The notes under the pieces were generated by a model, which was given only the letters and a program-made list of their open reading frames with translations, did not search any database and was not told the origin of the DNA. From Ariolimax columbianus (taxonomy: Eukaryota > Mollusca > Gastropoda > Stylommatophora > Arionidae), in NCBI GenBank assembly GCA_036924085.1, contig JAVGWX010000005.1, forward strand, positions 74,124,547 through 74,188,546: 64,000 nucleotides of DNA, read 5' to 3'. Of the stretch, positions 22,501 through 33,255 are shown one piece after another (the first letter of the stretch is position 1; every line of letters begins with the position of its first letter). The position numbers were made by a program, and so were the translations under genes.

Positions 22501-22602
22501 AGGAATAACAACGGAATGAAAACGAAAACAATCAGCCATAATTAAGAAAAGTCGTACAGTTTTTTCTTTTATCTGTCCGTTCTGTTAGTTACGTTTCGTT
22601 TT

Positions 22603-22615
22603 GTAACTCCTATTC
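22603..22615. repeat. target-site duplication of copy C, tail side
   Basis: gtaactcctattc, identical to 28346-28358. Confidence 0.92.
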
Positions 22616-22647
22616 TTCTTCTTCTTCTTCTTCTTCTGCGTACACAG

Positions 22648-25600
22648 TCAGACAGTAACCATTATTTTCTCGAAAAAAGCGGCGGTCATCCTGAGACTCT
22701 CGCCACTACCATAGAGCTTGTCTTGCAGTTCCACTGGCAATGGCCACATCTGCTCTCTCTGATCCTCGTATGTCGGGCAGTTCTGCAGCAGATGTTCAGT
22801 GGTCATTTTACCAGTACCGCACGGGCATTCGTCGGTACACCCTATCTTCAGTTTGTTGAATAGGTGGTACCTCAGTCTGTTGTGGCCAGTGCGAAGTCTG
22901 AAGACAACGACCTGTTCTCTTCGGTTCAACTGGTAATAGGCATCGTTTTTAGTGTAACCAGTATGTTCGGTTTCCCATTTGGTCATGTACCTGGCTTTGA
23001 TAAGCCGTTTTGACTCTTCGTGCGTCATACAGGTATCTGTTTGTGGTAGCCTTGCACCTTCTTTTGCCAGTCTGTCTGCCTCCTCGTTGCCTTGGATGTT
23101 GCAGTGTGACGGAACCCACTGTACCACTACCCTTTTTGGTGCGGACTGCTGGCACAGTTTGCAGAGTGCTGCTCTTAATTCATTAAGCTCAGTGTTTTTC
23201 TGGCTTTTTAGCGCTGTGACTACGGCGAGAGCATCTGTCAGCAGGACTATATGGCTCTCATTTTCACTGTGTGTTACCATTTCTTCCCCTGCCGCCCTCA
23301 GTGCCTCTGCCTCCGCTCTGAAATTGCTTGTGTACTTACCAGTAGCGAATGACAGTGTTATTTTTCTGCCATTTGGTAGGTTCAGGAATGCTCCTGCCCC
23401 TCCGTTCTGTGTAGTGTTTGTTACAGAACCGTCGGTGTATGCATGGGTCCAGTCCATGCTTGGGTAGCTTTTCGTTATAAAGCTTAGGGTAGTGTCTCTC
23501 CTTTCTTTTTCAGTCTGGCAGTTTTTGTTTGCAATACCTGGTATATTTTCTACCACCTCTGGAAATATATCCTGCCTCCAAGTAGGTTTTCGTACAGTAG
23601 TGATGGGTTTTGGTGTTGTTAGTGCGTTTATGGGATCTTCGTGCATCTTTGCTTTGGCTATTTCTGCAAAGTTTCTCCGCTTTAGTTTCCCAGTTCCCAA
23701 ATTGTTTAGTCTCTGGTACATTGGGTGGTCCGTCAGTCTTCGGAGTTTCTCTGACTGCAGCTGGGCTCTGCAGTCTCTTCTGTCGGTCATGGATTGCAGT
23801 TTTGTAATCTTTTCAAGTTCTACAATTGGCGTTGACTTCATGCCACCTGTTATAATTCTCATCGCTTGGTTTTGAAGTTTGTTAACTTTATCGAAGTTCG
23901 CCTTTGCTGCTGTTGTCCATGCCGCAATGCCATACTCGAGAACTGGTCTCACTCTTCCAGTGTACAGTTTCTTTAGTATGCCTTCGTCTGCTCCCCAGCT
24001 TGTGCCAGCAAGTTTCCTCATGATCGCCATTCTTTCTCTGGCTTTCATTCGGTTTCTCTCAATCTGACTTTTCCATGTCATGCGCCGATCAAATGTGACT
24101 CCCAGATAGGTTGGGTTGTCGTTTGGCTGCAGGATTTTGCCATTTAGGCTTAATTTGGTACTTTGGGGTTTTAATGAGAGCGAGAATATTGTGCACGTGG
24201 TTTTCTCCTCGTTTATTTTGACCAGCCATGAGTTCGCCCACTCTTCCAGCGATTTTAGGGCCGTCTGCATCCGATTTCTTGCTATGGTGAGATTCTTTTC
24301 AGAGGTCCACATAGCCAGATCGTCTGCAAACATTGAGCTATGGACTCTTCTTGGTATATTCTCTGTAATATCGTTTATATATACCAGGAAGAGTGTGGGT
24401 GACAATACTCCCCCTTGGGGTACTCCCTGCTCGAGTGTCACCTTTTTGCTCATCTGCCCTTGTACTTGGACTCTGGCCGTTCTTTGTTTGAGGTAGTGGT
24501 TGATCCACTTGTACATCTTCCCACAGACATCACTTCTTCTTAGCTTGACTCTAAGTCCATCCTTCCAGACTTTGTCAAATGCCTTTTCCAGATCCACCCA
24601 AACAGCTACTGTGTGTTTCTGTGCCTGGTAGGCATCTTCTATCTCCTGGGCTATGAGGATGACCTGATCCTCAGTGGATCTGTGCTGTCTAAAGCCGGCT
24701 TGCTGTGGAATTAGTATTCGTTTTTCTTCCAGATGCCACATCAGTCTGGTGTTTATCATCCGTTCCATCAGCTTGCCGACACAGCTCAGTAGGCTTATGG
24801 GCCTGTATCCATTTGGATCTGTTTTGTCCTTTCCTGTTTTTGGTACTGGTACCAGTATTGCATCTTTCCATGCCTGGGGTACAATACCCCTTTTCCAGCT
24901 TTGGTTCAGGACTGATAGTAGTTTTTTCTTCGCTGTTTGGCCCAGCCCCATCAGCATTTCGTTTGTTATCCCGTCTTTTCCGGGAGATTTCCTTTTCTTT
25001 AGTGTTCTCATAGCCTCTTCCATTTCGCGCATTGTTAGTTTGGCCATCATGTGCTCTTCAGGAGCCGTATTTATGTTTTCGTGTCCCTTTAGCTCTTCGC
25101 TAATGTCTGTATGCTTATCTGCAGGGACCTCGATGTGGTTTGCTCTGGCATAGTGATCGACAAAGGCGTTTGTGGCTTTCTTACCTGTGATCAAGTTCTC
25201 GCCCTGCTTGATAGTAATTTGTTTATTTGACGGGGTTTCGTCATTCATGGCTCTGACTAGCTTCCATAGCTTGTTCCCTTCTTTGTCCAGGTTTAAGCTT
25301 TCCGTTTTATTTTTCCAACGTTCTCTTGCTGTTTGCTTGAGAGTGTGTTTGTACTTCGCCGAGGCGGCTTTGAGGGCGATGTTTGCCTCCATGGATTTTT
25401 CTCGTTCTGCCATGTTCCTAGCATTTGTTACTGCATCTTCCACTTTCTGTAACTCATCATTCCAGTAGGGCTTATAGTTTTTCCTAGCTCCTCTTGGGAT
25501 GGTTTCAGTGGCGGCTTGCATTATTGCCTTGCTTAGGCTCTCTACCATGGGCTTCATTTTGGTGTTTCGTGTGTTGATGGTTTCACACAGCCCATCTGTC

Positions 25601-26556
25601 AGGATTGCAAATCTGTCCCAGTCGGCTCGTTTGTAATTCCAACGTGGGAGCGGTTTTGTTTCCTGTGGGCCTACTTCCATGTCAATGGTTAGCCTGATCG
25701 GCCTGTGGTCGCTACCTGCCAGTTGGTTTAGCACCTGGCGGTCTATTTTATAGTGTATGTCCTGTGTGGAGAAGGCAAAATCTGGAGTCGAGGTAGTATG
25801 CCATGTTCTTGAATAGAAGCTAGGGATATCCTCCGGCCTATTGATTAGGGAGAGATTTGCATCTATCTCCCAATCTTCCACTTCGTCACCTCTGCTGTCT
25901 GTGTCAGAGTATCCCCATCTCTCCGAGTGGCTGTTGAAATCTCCAACTACTATGCAGTTGGAGTCTCTGACCTCCATACTCGAGAGCGATAGGTCTCTGT
26001 TTGGTGGTCCGTACAGATTGAAAATGCGGAGCTTCGTCTCTTGAGCCATTATGTCAACTCCTATAATTTCTGCTTGTCCGGTGTGATTGACAGGTACCGC
26101 GCTACTCGGTATGCTGTTTCTGGTCAGTATCAGGACCCCTCCTTTGTGGCCTTCTCTATCTAGACGGAAGGTCTGGTATCCTCTGATTGAGAATTGATGG
26201 TTATTGTTGAGGTGCGTTTCCTGGATACATGCCACGTCAATCTTACCTTCATGCAGGTGGTGTGTTAGGGAAAGTTTTTTGTTAATGACTCCCTCCGCAT
26301 TCCACTGTAGTATTTTGAGGGTCTTGAGGTTTTGGCCAATAGACGTTGCCCCATAGCCATGTGCCTTGACTCCACGACACATGGGTGGGTGACCACCAGT
26401 AGTCAAGGGTGGGCCCCTTCGAGGCGTGGGGCCCGGCGCTATCGCTGCCTGGCGGGACTCCTCAGGATGAGCGCCATACGTTTTTCTAATAGGTTGTACT
26501 GCCATCATACTGTGATTTACGTTGCACTGTTTTGTTAGGCTTGCGGCCCCGTGCAT
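22648..26556 (-). CDS. LINE copy C polyprotein (EN-RT-RNase H), intact
   Basis: This 1302-residue open frame begins at a true ATG (26556-26554). The first ~80 residues have no recognised domain. The endonuclease (about residues 80-310) has LQWNAEGV, CIQETHL, GDFNSHSERWGY and GSDHRPIR. It is of the apurinic endonuclease type and would nick target DNA. The reverse transcriptase (about 490-800) has SPGKDGITNEML, GYRPISLLSC, AGFRQHRSTEDQ, WVDLEKAFDKVW, GVPQGGVLSPTLF, FADDLAM and YLGVTFDRRM. RNase H (about 1035-1170) keeps the Asp, Glu, Asp, Asp set in YTDGS, AEAEAL, LTDAL and EADRLAK. A Cys/His motif CPCGTGKMTTEHLLQNC closes the protein. All catalytic motifs are present, so it may be active. RNase H after RT suggests the I/Nimb/Ingi group. 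No separate ORF1 is visible. Confidence 0.95.
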   Translation of the reverse strand: MHGAASLTKQCNVNHSMMAVQPIRKTYGAHPEESRQAAIAPGPTPRRGPPLTTGGHPPMCRGVKAHGYGATSIGQNLKTLKILQWNAEGVINKKLSLTHHLHEGKIDVACIQETHLNNNHQFSIRGYQTFRLDREGHKGGVLILTRNSIPSSAVPVNHTGQAEIIGVDIMAQETKLRIFNLYGPPNRDLSLSSMEVRDSNCIVVGDFNSHSERWGYSDTDSRGDEVEDWEIDANLSLINRPEDIPSFYSRTWHTTSTPDFAFSTQDIHYKIDRQVLNQLAGSDHRPIRLTIDMEVGPQETKPLPRWNYKRADWDRFAILTDGLCETINTRNTKMKPMVESLSKAIMQAATETIPRGARKNYKPYWNDELQKVEDAVTNARNMAEREKSMEANIALKAASAKYKHTLKQTARERWKNKTESLNLDKEGNKLWKLVRAMNDETPSNKQITIKQGENLITGKKATNAFVDHYARANHIEVPADKHTDISEELKGHENINTAPEEHMMAKLTMREMEEAMRTLKKRKSPGKDGITNEMLMGLGQTAKKKLLSVLNQSWKRGIVPQAWKDAILVPVPKTGKDKTDPNGYRPISLLSCVGKLMERMINTRLMWHLEEKRILIPQQAGFRQHRSTEDQVILIAQEIEDAYQAQKHTVAVWVDLEKAFDKVWKDGLRVKLRRSDVCGKMYKWINHYLKQRTARVQVQGQMSKKVTLEQGVPQGGVLSPTLFLVYINDITENIPRRVHSSMFADDLAMWTSEKNLTIARNRMQTALKSLEEWANSWLVKINEEKTTCTIFSLSLKPQSTKLSLNGKILQPNDNPTYLGVTFDRRMTWKSQIERNRMKARERMAIMRKLAGTSWGADEGILKKLYTGRVRPVLEYGIAAWTTAAKANFDKVNKLQNQAMRIITGGMKSTPIVELEKITKLQSMTDRRDCRAQLQSEKLRRLTDHPMYQRLNNLGTGKLKRRNFAEIAKAKMHEDPINALTTPKPITTVRKPTWRQDIFPEVVENIPGIANKNCQTEKERRDTTLSFITKSYPSMDWTHAYTDGSVTNTTQNGGAGAFLNLPNGRKITLSFATGKYTSNFRAEAEALRAAGEEMVTHSENESHIVLLTDALAVVTALKSQKNTELNELRAALCKLCQQSAPKRVVVQWVPSHCNIQGNEEADRLAKEGARLPQTDTCMTHEESKRLIKARYMTKWETEHTGYTKNDAYYQLNRREQVVVFRLRTGHNRLRYHLFNKLKIGCTDECPCGTGKMTTEHLLQNCPTYEDQREQMWPLPVELQDKLYGSGESLRMTAAFFEKIMVTV

Positions 26557-27560
26557 CCGATTTCAACAGGCGTTTCTGTAGGGATGCCCTCCTTAGCCTT
26601 TGGCTGTCCCCAGCCTATCTGCAAGGCAGCAGTTGTTTACGATCAGAGTTTTCTCTCTTATGGAAGTTGTCTTACCAGACTATCGAGTCTTCACTACTCG
26701 TGTCTATAGGGTGCAATGATGATATGTGATGATATATGAGATGGACTGGTTTACCCGGAAGAGAGGCATTCCAGTGTGTCTGTATCCCAGGATCGTCACG
26801 TCCTGTCAGAAACGTAGCATTTGCATGTGAGTGGGGTATCTCTTTTTCCCTTTATTTTCTTGGCTTCTATGCAGGGATGGTACGCCTAGCATTCCCCGCC
26901 ACCTGGGGTGTTGACACAGTGGGGCAGGTGTGCAATGTCCGCTGGTCTGCATCTCTTCTGCGTGCAGCATGATAGTTATGGCTGATAACGTACAGAGGTA
27001 GATATCGTAGCCGGAGTGCATTCAGCAAGAGGACAAGCCTAGTAATGTCACAGAGATGTTGATCGCCTGGTGTGCGGACAACTCTCATGGTCAGTGGTTG
27101 AGTCTTGACAGTTCACAGTGAGGTGGCTGCTCTACTGTTTTCGACACCCCGACCAGGTTCTAAGTCTGTGGTTGGTGTTTTTCTCACCACATCGCCGTAT
27201 AGGGTAAGTATCAAGCAGTTGTCCGCCCGCTTTGATTGGCGGGCGGCAAGGACCTCTTACTGTGGCTCTACCTGATAGGGCTGGGGCGCAAGCCCCAGGT
27301 CCCGAGCATGTAGGAGCCTCCCATTGCAGTGGTGCTGAGATTTTGGGCGGGATTGCGGCTTACAAGGGTTCGGCCGTAATCCCCCACATGGTAGCCTCGC
27401 GCCCTTGGCTTATCAGCCTGGTACGTGAACCAAAGTGTCTGCGGCTCCTCTCGATTTGAGCTGGTTTTCCGTAGCAACGCCCTGTCATTTGTAGGGTAAA
27501 ACTGACCTGTCTTCAGATGATCTATTTCCAGCACCCGTTCACTATTTGGTCAGACGAATT
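26557..27560 (-). other. LINE 5' UTR (copy C)
   Basis: Noncoding leader upstream of the polyprotein start, matching copy B 13325-14330 and copy A. It shares the block ggctggggacagcc...gctaaggagggcatcc with copy B, and the gctaaggag part recurs in family X. Confidence 0.8.
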
Positions 27561-28134
27561 TATTGAGGGCTTTTGTTTGTCAATGACCAGGTATTTGAAA
27601 TCTGCGGTTTCTGCGGAGTTAAACACGATTTCCGTAGCGTTCTTTCATTTGAGTTTTTGAGAGCTGACTTGTCATCCGTGAGTCTAATACCAGCGTACGT
27701 TCATTATTAGACCCAAACGGCAGTGCTCTCGATTTGTCAGTTGTTCTACAGTATTGGCGTGTTCAGTCAAATTAAGCCGCAGGTTCCACACCTGGTGGTG
27801 CCCTTCCGTCAATTCCCTTAGCGAGACAATCAAGTTTCTTAGAGGGTAGCCCCAAAATTTTCGAGGGTCTAATTCCAGCACATGTTCTCTATTAGACCCC
27901 ACGAAGGTGTACTTTTTGATAGTCATTCTGCAGTATTGGCGTGGTAAGTTAACTAAGGTCTCAGGCTCCACTCCTGATAGTGCTCTTCCGTCAATTCCAT
28001 TATCAAACACTGGATGCAGACAAAACCGAGCCACAGGGGGCATAACCCCAGATTTCTGGGGGTCTAAGTCCAGCACCAGTTCCATATTAGACCCCATGAG
28101 AGTGGTCTCGGCATGTCAATCATTTCAGTGTTGG
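27561..28134 (-). repeat. tandem 18S-derived modules and hairpins (copy C)
   Basis: The conserved 18S primer-like sequence cttccgtcaattcc (plus strand) occurs at 27803, 27984 and 28181, so the module repeats at 181 and 197 bp. Hairpins between modules are 28059-28095 (GGGGTCTAA/TTAGACCCC, 9 bp), 27865-27899 (GGGTCTAAT/ATTAGACCC, 9 bp) and 27682-27712 (GTCTAATA/TATTAGAC, 8 bp). A degenerate fourth lies near 27518-27550. Confidence 0.85.
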
Positions 28135-28158
28135 CCGTGTTGAGTCAAATTAAGCCGC

Positions 28159-28207
<49 letters not shown>

Positions 28208-28345
28208 TTTGCAACCATACTTCCCCCGGAACCCAAACACTTTGGTTTCCCGGAAGCTGCCCGCAGAGTCATCGAAGCAACTCCTGCGGATCGCTAGTCG
28301 GCATCGTTTATGGTCAGAACTACGACGGTATCTGATCGTCTTCGC
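28135..28345 (-). rRNA. 18S rRNA fragment at the 5' end of copy C
   Basis: On the minus strand this reads gaagacgatcagataccgtc, cgactagcgatccgcagg, aaagctgaaacttaaaggaa and gactcaacacgg, universal 18S sequence equivalent to 12725-12936 of this window. It is truncated where reverse transcription stopped and is not a functional gene. Confidence 0.93.
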
Positions 28346-28358
28346 GTAACTCCTATTC
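28346..28358. repeat. target-site duplication of copy C, 18S side
   Basis: gtaactcctattc, the partner of 22603-22615. The first g may instead belong to the element. Confidence 0.92.
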
Positions 28359-28945
28359 AATATCCGTCCGGAATTTCCATATAAAAATATGTTTATCTTA
28401 AATATTTGTTCCTCAGTTCTACTTTCTCGCTGTCTAGAAAAGTCGGTATGAATTAACTGACTGCTGCTTTTGTTACATTCATTGGTGCTGATGCCTCATG
28501 GCGAACGAGGGAGTTGAAATTCCTGAGTCGAGTATAAATTCTGTATTCAGTTCCTATTTTTAAATTAGTCGACGACCGTGGAACAACAAACAAACGTCTA
28601 GCAACTAGGAAAAGATCATTACGAATTGATTTGGAACAAAATGAATGTTGTCCAATACATGTATTCATCTGAAAGAAATCCATGAGTGGATCCCTGGGTT
28701 CTTACTGGGGAAGGACGATTAGGATCACCTAACGTCGTTAAAAACGACTAACGAGAGTTGTACATCAGGCTAGGAACCGCTAGTGTAATAAAATTAATTC
28801 CCAAAGAAACCAAAACTGAAAAAGCGTGCAAAGTTCTTTAGCGCCTGTTTTCCAGAAGTAGTGACGGTTCACTGGAAATAGAGTGTAAGACTAACAAACG
28901 AAGACTACAAAATATGAAAGGTACATCAATTCATGTGAATCGTTT
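28359..28945. other. no gene seen
   Basis: Unique-looking sequence. A 76-codon minus-strand frame (28683-28453) has no recognisable domain. Confidence 0.4.
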
Positions 28946-29325
28946 AAGGTGAATTGGCTCAAGTACAATTACAAAATTGGCTACTACTAATGGTCTGCTA
29001 ACTTTACTGATATTCTATGTCTGATTTAGTACGAGAACAACTACAGCATTGGCTTGTACTAATGGTCTGCTAACTTTACTGATAGTCTTATGTCTGATTT
29101 AGTGCAAGCACAACTACAACATTGGCTTGTACTAATGGTCTGCTAACTTTACTGACAGTATATGTCCGATTTAGTGCAAGTACAACTTCAAAATTGGCTT
29201 CTAATAATTGTCTGCTAACTTTTCTGAGTCTCGGTTTGATTTGGTGCAAATACAGCTATACCATCCACTGGCGTCTGCTAATGGTCTGCTAACGTAACTA
29301 ATAGTCTGTCTGATTTGGTACAACC
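28946..29325. repeat. ~73-bp tandem repeat, about 5 units
   Basis: attggcttgtactaatggtc followed by tgctaactttactgatagtc and ctgatttagtgcaagtacaac recurs about every 72-73 bp (ggct at 28979, 29051, 29123). Units decay to the right. Confidence 0.85.
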
Positions 29326-30126
29326 AACAACCATACAATGAAAGTCAGACATAATAACAATTGAAGCAGTCAATATATAATTGTAGATCTATGCCAAAAA
29401 AAACATGGGAAAAGATAGTGAATATGAAGAGGACCAATTAAAGATTAATGGTTAAATAATTGAAAAAATGCCAAGGTCGTTATAATTGTCAAATAACATT
29501 GGCACAAAAGATGGATCAAAGATGTTGGCGCCAAGACCAATAAAGCCTGATTTGCTTTCAACTCTCTTATCCCAATCTGGAATCAAAAGAGAACAGAATC
29601 GTATCTGACTTATTCGTTACTCAGTTAATATTAATTCTCAATGCATTCCAATTTGTTCACTCGTAGATGTGTCTGGAGCTATCTCAAAACAGACAAACGC
29701 CCAGACAGTGTAGGGAGAGGGAAGGTGGATGGGCGTTGATTCGAACAGAATAATTTCCAGACAATAAATATTGATTCATAAATGATTCATAATAGATATA
29801 AAATAAATAAATCAGTCTGATCCATTCGTTGTCAGCCAAGGATATGCAATGTTATAGGGCTGGGGTAGTGGGGGTACTATGATCAGGCCTCTCTGCACAA
29901 CCAAGACAACGGTTTCTCGGCGAGAATCTCAATCTGTTTAAGATGTAATCTGTGTCTGGCTTTATGTTTGATTAGGTTATCTTCTACTTCAGGAGCCCCC
30001 AAACTAAGGACCCACAAGCCACATGGGGCCTCAGGATATCCGTGTGAAATGGCTACTGTTGACATTTTCTAGCAGTCATATTTACAAAACAATATTTGTT
30101 CTACATAGCACTGCATGAATCACACA

Positions 30127-30157
<31 letters not shown>

Positions 30158-30161
30158 CATA

Positions 30162-30193
<32 letters not shown>

Positions 30194-30363
30194 TTGTTTA
30201 AGGCTTCAGAATAATATATCACAGAGGTGTAGTTTCATCGAAACATTTTCAGAATCGAACAAACCGCTTAAAATGATTATTAAAGAGAGGAGAGTAGATA
30301 TTAGTATTAAAAAATTCTGATGTTATCATATTGGCGTATTCTGTGCTCTTTGTCAGTCTAAGA
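29326..30363. other. no gene seen; (CT)n at 30128-30185
   Basis: AT-rich unique-looking sequence with one CT dinucleotide tract. Confidence 0.45.
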
Positions 30364-30628
30364 TTTCAGAGATGTCTTCTTCTTTATCTTCTTCTTCGTA
30401 CGCAGGCAGACAGTAACCATTATTTTTTCGAAAAAAGAGGCGGTCATCCTGAGATTGTCGACACTGCCATAGAGCTTGTCTTGTTGTTCCACTGGTGATG
30501 GCCACATCTGCTCTCTCTGATCCTCGTATGTCGGGCAGTTCTACAGCAGATGTTCAGCGGTCATTTTACGGGTACCACACGGGCATTCGTCGGTACCACC
30601 TATCTTCAATTTGTTGAATAGGTGGTAC

Positions 30629-32559
30629 ACAGCAAGCCGGCTTTAGACAGCACAGATCCACTGAGGACCAGGTCATCCTCATAGCCCAGGAAATAGAAGA
30701 TGCCTACCAGGCACAGAAGCACACAGTAGCGGTTTGGGTGGACCTGGAAAAGGCATTTGACAAAGTCTGGAAAGATGGACTTAGAGTCAAGCTAAGAAGA
30801 AGTGATGTCTGTGGGACAATGTACAAGTTAATCAACCACTACCTCAAAAACAGAACGGCCAGAGTCCAAGTACAAGAGCAGATGAGCAGAAAGGTGACAC
30901 TCGAGCAGGGAGTACCGCAAGGGGGAGTACTGTCACCCACACTCTTCCTGGTGTATATAAACGACATTACAGAGAATATACCAAGAAGAGTCCATAGATC
31001 AATGTTTGCAGACGATCTGTCTATGTGGACCTCTGAAAAGAATCTCACCATAGCAAGAAATCGCTGGAAGATTGGGCGAACTCATTGCTGGTCAAAATAA
31101 ACGAGGAGAAAACCACATGCACAATATTCTCGCTTTCAATCAAACCCCAAAATACCAAGTTAAGTTTAAATGGCAAATTCCTGCAGCCAAACGACAACCG
31201 AAACTATCTGGGAGTCACATTTGATCGGCGCATGACATGGAAAATTCAGATCGAGAGAAACCGAATGAGAGCCAGAGAAAGAATGGCAATCATGAGGAAA
31301 CTTGCTGGCACAAGCTGGGGAGCAGACGAAAGCATACTAAAGAAACTGTACACTGGAAGAGTGAGACCAGTTCTCGAGTATGGCATTGCAGCAAAGGCGA
31401 ACTTTGATAAAGTTAGCAAACTTGAAAACTAAGCCATGAGAGTTATAACAGGAGGCATGAAGTCAACGCCAATTGTAGAACTTGAAAAGATTACAAAACT
31501 GCAATCCATGACCGATAGAAGAGACTGCAGAGCCCAGCTGCAGTCAGAGAAACTCCGAAGACTGACCGACCATCCAATGCTCCAGAGACTAAACAATTTG
31601 GGAAATGGGAAACTAAAGCGGAGAAACTTTGCAGAAATAGCCAAAGCAAAGATGCACGAAGATCCCATAAACGCACTAATAACACCAAAACCCATCACTA
31701 CTGTACGAAAACCTACCTGGAGGCAGAATATATTTCCAGAGGTGGTAGAAAATATATCAGGTATTGGAAACAAAAACGGCCAGACTGAAAAAGAAAGGAG
31801 AGATACTACACTAAGCTTTATATCGGAAAACTACCCAAGCATGGACTGGACCCATGCATACACCGACGGTTCTTTAACAAACACTACACAGAACGGAGGG
31901 GCAGGAGCATTCCTGAATCTACCAAATGGCAGAAAAATAACACTGTCATTCGCTACTGGTAAGTACACAAGCAATTTCAGAGCGGATGCAGAGGCACTGA
32001 GGGTGGCAGTGGAAGAAATGGTGACACATAAAGAAAATGAAAGCCATATAGTCCTGCTTACAGAAGCTCTGGCCGTAGTCACAGCGCTAAAAAGCCAGAA
32101 AAACACTGAGCTTAATGACTTAAGAGCAGCACTTTGCGAACTGTGCCAGCAGTCCGCACCAAAAAGGGTAGTGGTACAGTGGGTCCCATCACACTGCAAC
32201 ATCCAAGGCAACGAGGAGGCAGACAGACTGGCAAAAGAAGGTACAAGACTACCACAAACAGATACTAGTATGACGTACGAAGAGTCAAAACGGCTTTTCA
32301 AAGACTGAGGTACCGCCTATTCAACAAATTGAAGATAGGTGGTACCGACGAATGCCTGTGCGGTACCGGTAAAATGACCGCTGAACATCTGCTGCAGAAC
32401 TGCCCGACATACGAGGATCAGAGAGAGCAGATGTGGCCATCACCACTGGAACTGCAAGACAAGCTCTATGGCAGTGGCGACAGCCTCAGGATGACCGCCG
32501 CTTTTTTCGAAAAAATAATGGTTACTGTCTGACTGCGTACGAAGAAGAAGAAGAAGAAT
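30629..32559 (+). mobile_element. LINE copy E, 5'-truncated, nested in copy F
   Basis: Flanked by the exact 12-bp repeat aataggtggtac (30617-30628 and 32560-32571), which is host copy F sequence. It begins at the RT AGFRQHRSTEDQ region and ends with cgtacgaagaagaagaagaag. Confidence 0.93.
30633..32532 (+). pseudogene. LINE copy E RT-RNase H polyprotein, damaged
   Basis: RT motifs WVDLEKAFDKVW, GVPQGGVLSPTLF and FADDLSM (30650-31060) are intact. A ~20-bp deletion near 31067 shifts the frame (WKIGRTHCW). A 15-bp deletion lies near 31388, and a TAA at 31430-31432 replaces a Gln codon. The frame 31436-32308 carries the thumb and RNase H (YTDGSLTNTT, FRADAEALRVAVEEM, LLTEALAV, EEADRLAKEGT). The catalytic Asp of LTDAL is Glu here. 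About 120 bp are missing near 32300 before the Cys/His motif CLCGTG...H...C. Not functional. Confidence 0.92.
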
Positions 32560-32917
32560 AATAGGTGGTACCTCAGTCTGTTGTGGTCTGTGCGAAGTCT
32601 TAAGACCACGACCTGCTCTCTTCTGTTCAACTGGTAATAGGCATCGTTTTTGGTGTAACCAGTATGTTCGGTTTCCCATTTGGTCATGTATCTGGTTTTA
32701 ATAAGCCGTTTTGACTCTTCGTACGTCATACTAGTATCTGTTTGTGGTAGTCTTGCACCTTCTTTTGCCAGTCTGTCTGCCTCCTCGTTGCATTGGATGT
32801 TGCAGTGTGATGGGACCCACTGTACCACTAACTTTTTTGGTGCGGACTGCTGGCATAGTTGACAGAGTACTGCTCTTAAGTCATTAAACTCAGTGTTTTT
32901 CTGGCTTTCATAGATGT

Positions 32918-33255
32918 AAAACGGTATTCTTCTATAATTATCTGACTATTACTCCAGGTACAATATAAGTAGTTCCTTAGCCGACACTGATGTCAGGGAT
33001 GAAGTGTTAGAGACGTTATTGTACGTGGCCACAGTTTGTTTATTAGGTAAGGTGGCCAGTTCCCTTTCTCACTGCATTTTCTTCCCTAACAGTAAACCAT
33101 ATTACATGTTGAAGATGGGTTGACTAGAACGTACCTGGTAGCAAGGCTTGAATCCCTTTCTTTGTAGAGAAATGCTAGTTGAGCACCACTACGTTAATCT
33201 GTCGCTCCATAATAAATGAGGGTCATATTAATATTTGTATATAAATCATCTTCAT
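32918..33255. other. no gene seen
   Basis: Unique-looking sequence between copy F and the 67-bp array. Confidence 0.4.

Larger units (their letters stand above)
22603..28358 (-). mobile_element. Copy C: 18S fragment + full LINE, one retroposed unit
   Basis: gtaactcctattc occurs at 22603-22615, next to the GAA tail, and again at 28346-28358. Between them on the minus strand, starting at 28345, are a 5'-truncated 18S segment beginning cgcgaagacgatcag, three tandem 18S modules with hairpins, the 5' UTR, an intact 1302-residue ORF and the (GAA)n tail. The TSD flanks the 18S part and not only the LINE, so both were copied together. This is a second, independent case of the architecture seen in copy B. 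Confidence 0.93.
30405..32905 (-). pseudogene. LINE copy F RNase H and C-terminus, interrupted
   Basis: On the minus strand 32905-32572 encodes the later RNase H region (SQKNTE, VVQWVPSHCNIQ, EEADRLAKEGARLPQTD and KWETEHTGYTKNDAYYQLNRREQ). After removal of copy E the frame goes on from 30628 with the Cys/His region and C-terminus. It is a truncated, non-functional remnant without endonuclease or RT. Confidence 0.85.
30364..32917 (-). mobile_element. LINE copy F, 5'-truncated, split by copy E
   Basis: Pieces 30376-30628 and 32572-32905 join into one minus-strand 3' end of the same LINE family (RNase H region to TTC-rich tail). The 12-bp flanks tttcagagatgt (30364-30375) and tttcatagatgt (32906-32917) differ at one base and are the likely TSD of this older insertion. 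Confidence 0.85.

Noticed and set aside
22212..22539. Phe/Leu-rich membrane-like protein on minus
   Set aside because: Translation of a GAA/GGA purine tract.
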